A stretch of 64,000 nucleotides of DNA, taken from the NCBI RefSeq assembly GCF_001556515.1, contig NZ_LSJA01000317.1, positions 1 to 64,000 on the forward strand. The letters are read 5' to 3'. Of the stretch, positions 58,035 to 64,000 are shown piece by piece (position 1 is the stretch's first letter; each line of letters starts with the position of its first letter). The position numbers were made by a program, and so were the translations under genes. Below the pieces are notes generated by a model. It saw nothing but the letters and a program-made list of their open reading frames with translations. It had not been told where the DNA came from and ran no database searches. Source of the DNA: Caulobacter sp. CCH9-E1. Its GTDB lineage: Bacteria; Pseudomonadota; Alphaproteobacteria; Caulobacterales; Caulobacteraceae.

Positions 58035-58373
58035 ATGGTCGAGCCCTCGGGCGCGGAGCGTCGCGCGCATCCTCGGATGCCGGCGGCGCGCAAAATCTAC
58101 ATCGTCGACGATCCGCGTTCGTGGAAGTGCTCGCTGCTGGACATCGCCGAGCGCGGCGCGCGGCTGTCGACGGCTGGCGTCGCGCCGCCGCCGGACCGGT
58201 TCATCTTTGTCGACGCCGGCGGACGCCGCGTGCATCTGGCCGAGGTGGTCTGGCGCTCGTCGGTCGAGGCGGGCGTGCAGTTTCTGGAGACCAGCCGCAT
58301 CGGGCCGCGCGCCGGCGGCGCCGCGGGGGCTCTGGACATCGCCCGGCGTTTCGCCGCGACGCTTCCGGCTTGA
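58035..58373 (+). CDS. PilZ domain protein
   Basis: A 112-aa single-domain protein. RRAHPRMPA gives the RxxxR half of the cyclic-di-GMP site. The second half reads DIAERGARL, with Ala in place of the conserved Ser of D/NxSxxG, so binding may be weak or absent. A hydrophobic VWRSSVEAGVQFLE strand ends the barrel. It stands alone after cysA. Confidence 0.82.
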   Translation: MVEPSGAERRAHPRMPAARKIYIVDDPRSWKCSLLDIAERGARLSTAGVAPPPDRFIFVDAGGRRVHLAEVVWRSSVEAGVQFLETSRIGPRAGGAAGALDIARRFAATLPA

Positions 58374-58403
58374 TATTCGGCGGCGGTCCAGCCGCCGCCG
58401 CGC

Positions 58404-59378
58404 CTACTGCTGCTGTTGCTGCTGCTGATGCATGTCCTCGCGGACGGCGGTCGGCCGGCGACGGCCGCCGGCGAAGTTCGGCCGCGCCATGCGCAGGAAT
58501 TCCGGCTCCGCCATCGCCGCCCGCGCCCGGCGGACGCTGACGCCAACCGCCAGCTGGCTCTCGGAATCGCCCTTGTAGACCCCGCGTGACGGCGTCACGT
58601 CCGCATAGTCGCGACCCACGGCGACGGCCACGTGGCGCTCGCCGGCCATCATGTTATTCGTCGGGTCGAAGCCGACCCAGCGCAGGCTGGGCAGGAACAC
58701 CTCCACCCAGGCGTGGGTCGCGTCCGGATCGGAACGGTCGCCGGCCTCGCGGTCGGTGAACAGATAGCCCGACACATAGCGCGCCGGCACGCCCCAGCCG
58801 CGACAGACCGCCAGCATGATGTGGGCGAAGTCCTGGCAGACGCCTCGGCCAGCGCTCAGCGCCAGGTCGATGGGGCTGTCGGCGTCCGTGACGCCCGGCT
58901 GATACTCGAAGGCGCTGTAGATCGTCTCCGACAGGGTCCGGACGGCTGTCAGGGGGTCCTTGCGTCGAAGGGCCTCGAGATCGTGCTCGTTGATGAAGGT
59001 CTGCAGCGCTTCGGTCGTCTGGACGAAGCCGTGCGGCCTCAGGAAGTCGAAGCACTCGCCGCGCACGAACTCGCTGCGCATCCGGTCCCACTCGCCCATG
59101 TCGAGGTGCTCGGGCCGCTCGGGCGGTGGTTCGGTCTCGACCGCGGAGCGGGCCACGATGGTCAGATTGTCGTGCGGCTGCGGGACGTCGAAGTGGTAGA
59201 CGGCGTTGCCGAAGCTGTCGGCGTAGGAGAACACTTGGGCGGCGGGCTCCAGGTCTAGCTCGAAGCTGACCAGCCGTTGGCGCGCGGTCTTCTGGGGCTG
59301 CATCCACAGCTCCATCAGGCTTTCCCGCACCGGGCGCTCGTAGTGGTACTGGGTGACGTGGCGGATTTCGAGCAACAC
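58404..59378 (-). CDS. Transglutaminase-like protein (with bacterial transglutaminase N-domain)
   Basis: A 324-aa cytosolic protein. The N-terminal beta-sandwich (LLEIRHVTQYHYERPVRESLME) is followed by a transglutaminase/protease core. Its triad is Cys in GRGVCQDFAHIM, His in DATHAWVEVFLPS and Asp in VGFDPTNN. It ends in seven glutamines encoded by a CAG/CAA run (58407-58427). Third gene of an ATP-grasp/alpha-E/transglutaminase operon; in such operons it is thought to cleave or form amide bonds. Confidence 0.88.
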   Translation of the reverse strand: MLLEIRHVTQYHYERPVRESLMELWMQPQKTARQRLVSFELDLEPAAQVFSYADSFGNAVYHFDVPQPHDNLTIVARSAVETEPPPERPEHLDMGEWDRMRSEFVRGECFDFLRPHGFVQTTEALQTFINEHDLEALRRKDPLTAVRTLSETIYSAFEYQPGVTDADSPIDLALSAGRGVCQDFAHIMLAVCRGWGVPARYVSGYLFTDREAGDRSDPDATHAWVEVFLPSLRWVGFDPTNNMMAGERHVAVAVGRDYADVTPSRGVYKGDSESQLAVGVSVRRARAAMAEPEFLRMARPNFAGGRRRPTAVREDMHQQQQQQQ

Positions 59379-59390
59379 GACTGAGCTTCC

Positions 59391-60338
59391 CTAGGCCGGC
59401 AGGCGCATTTCGAGCGGATAGGCCACGAAGGTCTCGTAGATCGCTTCGTGGATGCGGGCGCACTCGTTGACGACGGTGGTCAGCAGGGGGCCGGCGCCGA
59501 CGGCCTTGAGCTCATCGACATCGGCGTACTGCAGGCGCGCCTTCAGCCGGCCCGCCAGACGCTCTGGACCAGCGCGCTCGCCGGCCGAGACGCTGCGGGT
59601 GAGGGCGGTTAGGTGCTGCTCGATCTGGGCGGTGGCGAAACGGATCGAGCGCGGAAAGTCCTCGTCGAAGACCAGGAACTCCAAGATGTGCCGCGGTTCG
59701 ATCTCGGCGGTGTAGACGCGTAGATAGGGCTCCAGGGCGCAGGCCATGCGCAACACGCTGACCAGGGCCACGTGATCGTCCAGTCGTCCGTGGCGCGGAG
59801 AGTCGGCGAAGCAGACCTCAAGCAGCCGCGAGACCAGCTGGGCGCGCTCCATGTAGGCGCCCAGCATCATGAACCGCCAGCTCTCGCCATGGCTCATGGT
59901 GGTGTCCGCCGCGCCCTTGAAGAGGTGGAGGTCGGCGATGACGTCGTGCAGGAAGTTGGTCGAGCTGTCGGAGAACTCCTTGGCCGCGCGGGCGTCGGTG
60001 ACCTTCAGATAGAGCAGGTTCAGCCGCTCCCAGGTCTCGGTCGTGATCTGGTCGCGAACCTGGCGGGCGTTCTCGCGCGCGCGGGCCAGCGAAGAGACCA
60101 CGGAGTTCGGGTCCTGGCGGTCGAGGACCAGCTTCTGGGCGGCTTCGAACGAGGCGACGCCGGCGCCGTCGCCGGGCTCTCCGACCGCGGCCATGGCGAT
60201 CCAGACCGCATGGGCGCCGGCGTCCGTCTGGTCCAGCGTGGCGTTCAGCATCACGCTGGACAGGCGCGAGAGGTGCTCGGCGCGTTCGATGTATCGGCCC
60301 AGCCAGTAGAGGCTGTCGGCGACCCGAGCCAGCATCAT
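59391..60338 (-). CDS. Alpha-E domain protein
   Basis: A 315-aa all-helical protein. It starts MMLARVADSLYWLGRYIERAEH, the alpha-E domain signature, and continues with long amphipathic helices (such as LARARENARQVRDQITTETWERLN). No catalytic motif is known. The ATG at 60338 overlaps the end of the ATP-grasp gene by four bases. The domain always accompanies circularly permuted ATP-grasp enzymes and may act as their partner. Confidence 0.87.
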   Translation of the reverse strand: MMLARVADSLYWLGRYIERAEHLSRLSSVMLNATLDQTDAGAHAVWIAMAAVGEPGDGAGVASFEAAQKLVLDRQDPNSVVSSLARARENARQVRDQITTETWERLNLLYLKVTDARAAKEFSDSSTNFLHDVIADLHLFKGAADTTMSHGESWRFMMLGAYMERAQLVSRLLEVCFADSPRHGRLDDHVALVSVLRMACALEPYLRVYTAEIEPRHILEFLVFDEDFPRSIRFATAQIEQHLTALTRSVSAGERAGPERLAGRLKARLQYADVDELKAVGAGPLLTTVVNECARIHEAIYETFVAYPLEMRLPA

Positions 60339-61864
60339 GGGCGGACGCTCCCGTTGCCCGGACCATGTTCCTCGGCCAGGACCCAGGTGTCCTTGGAGCC
60401 GCCGCCCTGGCTGGAATTGACCACCAGCGAGCCGCGTTTCAGCGCGACACGGGTGAGGGCGCCGGGCGTGACGATCGTCTTCTCTCCGGACAGGATGAAG
60501 GGGCGTAGGTCGACGTGGCGCGGCTCGATCCGGCCGTCGACCAGACACGGCGCGGTCGACAGCTGAATGGTCGGCTGGGCGATGTAGTTTTCCGGATCGG
60601 CCTTGATCGCCTCGGCGAAGGCCTCGCGCTCGGACCGCGAGGCGTGCGGCCCCACCAGCATGCCATAGCCGCCGGAAGCGCCCACCGCCTTGACCACCAG
60701 TTTGTCGAGATTGGCCAGCACGTGCTGCAGCTGGCGGGGCTCGCGGCAGAGATAGGTCTCGATGTTGGGCAGGATGGCGTCCTCGCCCAGATAGTAGCGG
60801 ATGATGTCGGGGACATAGGCGTAGACGGCCTTGTCGTCGGCGACGCCGGTGCCCGGCGCGTTGCAGATGACCACATTGCCGGCGCGATAGGCGTTGAACA
60901 GGCCCGCCGCGCCCAGCGAGGAGTCTCGCCGGAAGGTTAGCGGGTCGATGAAGTCGTCGTCGACCCGGCGGTAGATCACGTCGACCCGGCGCAGGCCGGT
61001 CGTGGTGCGCATGTAGACCATGTTTTCGTGCACCACGAGGTCGCGGCCCTCGACCAGTGGCACGCCCATCAGGCGGGCGAGGTAGGCGTGTTCGTAGTAG
61101 GCGCTGTTGTAGACGCCGGGCGTCAGCACCACGACCTGCGGGTTCGAGCGCCAGTCGGCGGTCATGCTCTTCAGCGTCGCCAGCAGCAGGTCGGGATAGC
61201 GTTCGACCGGACGCACGCCGGCGGCGCGATAGGTGCCGGGGAAGGTCCGCTTGGCCGCGTCGCGATTGGCCAGCATGTAGGAGACGCCGGATGGGACGCG
61301 CAGATTGTCCTCCAGCACCGCGAACTGTCCGTCCTGGCAGCGGATCAGGTCGCTGCCGCAGACATTGGCGTAGGCCTTGTGGGGCACATAGAGGTGCTGC
61401 ATTTCGCGGCGGTAGGATGGAGCGCCCAGCACCAGTTCGCGCGGCACGACGCCGTCCATCAAGATCTGCTGGTCGCCGTAGATGTCGTCGAGGAACAGGT
61501 TCAGCGCGCGGAGGCGCTGGGTGAGACCCGCCTCGATCCGAGCCCATTCGGCGGCCGGGATGATCCGCGGGAAGAGGTCGGTCGGGATGATCCGTTCGGT
61601 GGTGTTCTCGGCGCCATAGACGGTGAAGGTGATGCCCTGAAGCAGGAAGGACCGCTCGAGCGTGCGCTGCCGTCCCGCCAGCTCCTCGGCGCCCAGCGTC
61701 GACATTCGAGCGTGCAGCGGATCGTAGTGGGGCCGCACGTCGCCTTCGGCCGTGAACATCTCGTCATAGGCGACGCCTGGCAGGTAAGCGGCCTCCGTCA
61801 TCGGCAGGGGTGGGGCTTCCGCCAAGGTCTGGGTCATCCCCGCCATGCTCTTTTCCAGGCCCAT
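60335..61864 (-). CDS. Circularly permuted ATP-grasp enzyme
   Basis: A 509-aa probable amide or peptide ligase. Motifs include FTVYGAENTTERIIPTDLFPRII, LEDNLRVPSGVSYML, NVVICNAPGTGVADDK, VVKAVGASGGYGMLVG (phosphate-binding glycine loop) and the ending GGSKDTWVLAE. The family is predicted from genome context to make peptide-like conjugates, but no product is established. Start uncertain (ATGs at 61864, 61846 and 61837). First gene of the three-gene operon. Confidence 0.87.
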   Translation of the reverse strand: MGLEKSMAGMTQTLAEAPPLPMTEAAYLPGVAYDEMFTAEGDVRPHYDPLHARMSTLGAEELAGRQRTLERSFLLQGITFTVYGAENTTERIIPTDLFPRIIPAAEWARIEAGLTQRLRALNLFLDDIYGDQQILMDGVVPRELVLGAPSYRREMQHLYVPHKAYANVCGSDLIRCQDGQFAVLEDNLRVPSGVSYMLANRDAAKRTFPGTYRAAGVRPVERYPDLLLATLKSMTADWRSNPQVVVLTPGVYNSAYYEHAYLARLMGVPLVEGRDLVVHENMVYMRTTTGLRRVDVIYRRVDDDFIDPLTFRRDSSLGAAGLFNAYRAGNVVICNAPGTGVADDKAVYAYVPDIIRYYLGEDAILPNIETYLCREPRQLQHVLANLDKLVVKAVGASGGYGMLVGPHASRSEREAFAEAIKADPENYIAQPTIQLSTAPCLVDGRIEPRHVDLRPFILSGEKTIVTPGALTRVALKRGSLVVNSSQGGGSKDTWVLAEEHGPGNGSVRP

Positions 61865-62009
61865 CTTCCGCCTTGAGACCGTCTTCGTCTTGGACGCGAC
61901 GCCGAGGCGCCCCGCCGATCGACTCTAAAGCCTGGCGGCGACGAAGGTCGAGGGATTCGACCCGCGCCGCGCCTTTGCGCACGACTGCCTAGCATTTGGG
62001 CGCCGGTTG

Positions 62010-62027
62010 GCCGCTTTGAGAAGCGGC
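62010..62027. other. Small hairpin in the gap before tamA
   Basis: GCCGCTT (62010-62016) pairs with AAGCGGC (62021-62027), loop TGAG. The 61865-62122 gap separates the divergent ATP-grasp operon and tamA and must hold their promoters; nothing else recognisable lies in it. Confidence 0.35.
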
Positions 62028-62122
62028 GATCGCGGACAATCTGGTGCATTTCGGATCGTGACATGGGCCCCACCCGAGACTACAGCAGGGGCGGGGGCGC
62101 ATCGCGCGGGGAATGAGAACTG

Positions 62123-63904
62123 GTGCTTGGGCGAACTTCCCTGGCTTTGACGGCAATGGCCTGGCTTATGGCCACGTCGGCCTGGGCCGATGAACCGATG
62201 GCTCAGATCCAGGGCGTCGAAGATAAGGCTCTCCGCGAGGCGATCCAGCGCGCCCTCACGGAATCCAAACATCCCGCTCAAAGCCGGGCCGAGGCGCGTC
62301 GGCGCGCCCGCCAGGCCGGCGAAGATGTCATCGCCGTTCTCCGCGCCGAGGGTTATTACGCCTATACGGTCGAGCCCGACGTGCTTGAGGGCGAGCCGCC
62401 GCGCGCGGTGGTCAAGGTTACGCCTGGCCCGGTCTTCGTGATCGCAGAGCCCAAGATCGACTGGTCGGGCGATCCCCCGGACGAAGGGACTCGGCAGCGC
62501 GCCGCGGTCGCCATGCGCCTGACCGAAGGCGATCCCGGACGCTCGGCCGATGTCGTCGGCGCCGAGGGGCGCGTCGTCGCTCAGGTCGCCAAGCTGGGCT
62601 ATGCCGACGCCGAGGCCCAGCCGCGCGAGGTGATCGTCGACCACGCCGACCATACCGTCAGGCCATCTTTCAGGATCGCCGCCGGCGAACTCGTGCATCT
62701 CGACGGCGTCGAGGTGGTCACGAAGGGACGCACAAACCCGGCCTGGGTCGGGCGGCTGGCTCCCTGGGTGGCTGGCGACGTCTACGATCCCGAGGATGTC
62801 GCCGAGCTTGAGCGCCGTTTGCGCGACACCAGCGTCTATGACTCGATCTCGGTCTCGCTGGCGGGGGCGGACAAGGCCACCGCCGAAGGGTTCCGGCCGG
62901 TCGTCGTCACGCTTGCCGATCGTCGTGCGCGGACGGTGGAACTGGGCGCGGGCTATTCGACCAGCGAAGGCGCCGGCGTCGACGCCAAGCTGATCCGCTA
63001 CAATCGGCTGAAGCGCGCCGATACGACGACCTACGCCCTTCGCTTCGCCAAGCTGGAGCAGAGCATTGGCGCGGAGATCTCGTTGCCCCACTGGCGGCGT
63101 CCCCAGCAGACCCTGAAGCTCAGCAGCTCGCTGTTCCGCAACGACACCGACGCCTACAACGAGACCGGCGGGCGCGTGGGGGTCGATCTGACCAAGCGCC
63201 GACAGACGACGGCCTACCGGACGTTTGGCGTTTCGTTGGACCTCTCGCAGACCAAGGAGCAGCTGAACCGAAACGGCTCGGTCGCCGGTCGCAAGCTCAA
63301 CCTGGCGACCATCGCGGGTCTCGCCGCCTATGCCTGGGACTTCTCGGACAACATCCTGGATCCCAAGCGCGGCTGGCGGCTCGAGGCGCGCGGCGAACCC
63401 ACCTATGTCGTCGGCGACACGACCTTGCCTTATCTGAAGCTGACGACTCAGGGCTCCGCCTATCTGCCGTTCGGCAAGGGCGCGAGCACGGTCCTGGCCG
63501 GTCGCCTGAAGCTCGGGGCGATCGTCGGCGGCGGCATCCCTCAAGTTCCGGCCGCTCGGCGCTTCTACGCGGGCGGCGGCGGCTCGGTGCGCGGCTACGC
63601 TTATCAGGCGATTGGGCCGCGCTTGGCCGACAATACGCCGCAGGGCGGCGTGTCGTTGGTCGAGACCTCGTTCGAGCTTCGGCAGAAGATCACGGGGAAT
63701 TGGAGCGGCGTCGCCTTTGTCGACGCCGGCGCCATCGGCACGCACGAAACGCCCCAGCGCGAGGATTTCCGGGCCGGCGCGGGCCTTGGCGTGCGCTATG
63801 ATCTTGGCTTTGGCCCCATTCGCGCCGATGTCGCCGTTCCCCTCGGCCGGCGCGCGGGCGACCCCGCGTTCCAGATCTATCTCAGCATCGGGCAAAGCTT
63901 TTGA
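62123..63904 (+). CDS. tamA: Outer-membrane assembly factor TamA
   Basis: Omp85-family protein of 593 aa working with TamB in outer-membrane transport. A signal peptide (LALTAMAWLMATSAWA) precedes about three POTRA domains (for instance the repeated GYYAYTVEPDVLEG and FVIAEPKIDWSG regions). A 16-strand barrel follows, with the RFYAGGGGSVRGYAY motif of the VRGF/Y type in strand-loop 6, ending in IGQSF with a terminal Phe. The start is GTG 62123. tamB follows with a four-base overlap. Confidence 0.9.
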   Translation: MLGRTSLALTAMAWLMATSAWADEPMAQIQGVEDKALREAIQRALTESKHPAQSRAEARRRARQAGEDVIAVLRAEGYYAYTVEPDVLEGEPPRAVVKVTPGPVFVIAEPKIDWSGDPPDEGTRQRAAVAMRLTEGDPGRSADVVGAEGRVVAQVAKLGYADAEAQPREVIVDHADHTVRPSFRIAAGELVHLDGVEVVTKGRTNPAWVGRLAPWVAGDVYDPEDVAELERRLRDTSVYDSISVSLAGADKATAEGFRPVVVTLADRRARTVELGAGYSTSEGAGVDAKLIRYNRLKRADTTTYALRFAKLEQSIGAEISLPHWRRPQQTLKLSSSLFRNDTDAYNETGGRVGVDLTKRRQTTAYRTFGVSLDLSQTKEQLNRNGSVAGRKLNLATIAGLAAYAWDFSDNILDPKRGWRLEARGEPTYVVGDTTLPYLKLTTQGSAYLPFGKGASTVLAGRLKLGAIVGGGIPQVPAARRFYAGGGGSVRGYAYQAIGPRLADNTPQGGVSLVETSFELRQKITGNWSGVAFVDAGAIGTHETPQREDFRAGAGLGVRYDLGFGPIRADVAVPLGRRAGDPAFQIYLSIGQSF

Positions 63905-64000
63905 GCGGCGAACAGGACAAGCCCGATCTGGCGGAAACGGTCGCCCAGGCCGCGGAGGTCGCGAGCGAGACCGCCGTCAAGGCCGCCAAGAAGCTTGGCT
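63901..64000 (+). CDS. tamB: TamB N-terminus (partial, runs off the window)
   Basis: The TTG at 63901 overlaps the tamA stop (TTGA) and opens a frame that continues to the window end (33 codons: MSGEQDKPDLAETVA, then VKAAKKLG). TamB normally follows TamA. The segment seen is the cytosolic end before the expected membrane anchor, so the call rests on position and frame only. Confidence 0.55.
   Translation, partial: MSGEQDKPDLAETVAQAAEVASETAVKAAKKLG

Noticed and set aside
60339-61547. Extension of the alpha-E frame over the ATP-grasp gene
   Set aside because: Arg/Pro-rich shadow of the real ATP-grasp frame; the alpha-E signature starts at 60338.
61925-63895. 656-codon frame opposite tamA
   Set aside because: Antisense shadow; tamA has a signal peptide, POTRA and barrel motifs.
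1-64000. Mobile elements, prophage, CRISPR
   Set aside because: No transposase, integrase, phage gene, direct-repeat array or composition break was seen.

Overview
The window is high-GC chromosomal DNA from a Caulobacter-type alphaproteobacterium. Support for that placement: the gene order rpoZ-spoT, pyrE, pdxJ-acpS-lepB-rnc-era-recO, sodC/gyrA and motB without motA beside it; a DUF2336 protein; a Bpt-type leucyltransferase; GANTC (CcrM) sites clustered before parC and present before gyrA; and a protein whose ends resemble the Caulobacter S-layer protein RsaA. Species cannot be fixed by reading alone. I see no prophage, insertion sequence, integrase or CRISPR array. Genes are packed tightly, with many 1-8 bp overlaps, and no gene-free stretch exceeds about 300 bases. 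The longest are 1-281, 54869-55138, 61865-62122, 48103-48327 and 32094-32288.

Layout. 0.2-7.1 kb: an ALDH7-type dehydrogenase, folD, a cytochrome c lipoprotein with a lactone oxidase, an Hpt protein, NAD kinase and a DUF2336 protein. 7.2-11 kb: glycerol kinase, then an exported lactonase/aldose oxidoreductase pair. 11-16.7 kb: a UDGb glycosylase and NYN nuclease pair, folK, rpoZ-spoT, a Nudix hydrolase and pyrE. 16.7-25.2 kb: an M20 amidohydrolase and the pdxJ-acpS-lepB-rnc-era-recO group, interrupted by an antisense Nramp-like transporter and an arylamine acetyltransferase. 25.2-33.6 kb: phoD, parC, and two paralogous serine hydrolases on either side of an oppositely transcribed mini-RsaA gene. 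33.6-43.7 kb: three redox genes, bpt, motB, a hydroxyacid dehydrogenase, the biotin genes bioD-bioF and bioA, and a DMT exporter. 43.8-54.7 kb: sodC, gyrA, coaD, three consecutive cyclophilins, an exonuclease-family protein, queA-tgt and two lipoproteins. 54.8-64 kb: tRNA-Lys(UUU), the sulfate transporter genes cysT-cysW-cysA, a PilZ protein, the ATP-grasp/alpha-E/transglutaminase operon, tamA and the start of tamB.

Most of the window is housekeeping. The parts most likely to repay work are: the 479-aa protein that keeps RsaA-like anchoring and secretion ends but little between them; the uncharacterised ATP-grasp/alpha-E/transglutaminase operon; the spoT start, where the only plausible initiator is a CTG overlapping the rpoZ stop; nested inverted repeats and GANTC sites abutting the parC start; a perfect inverted repeat before gyrA; and the near-symmetric leader shared by divergent bioF and bioA. 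Statements about homologues come from memory of the families, since no search could be run.
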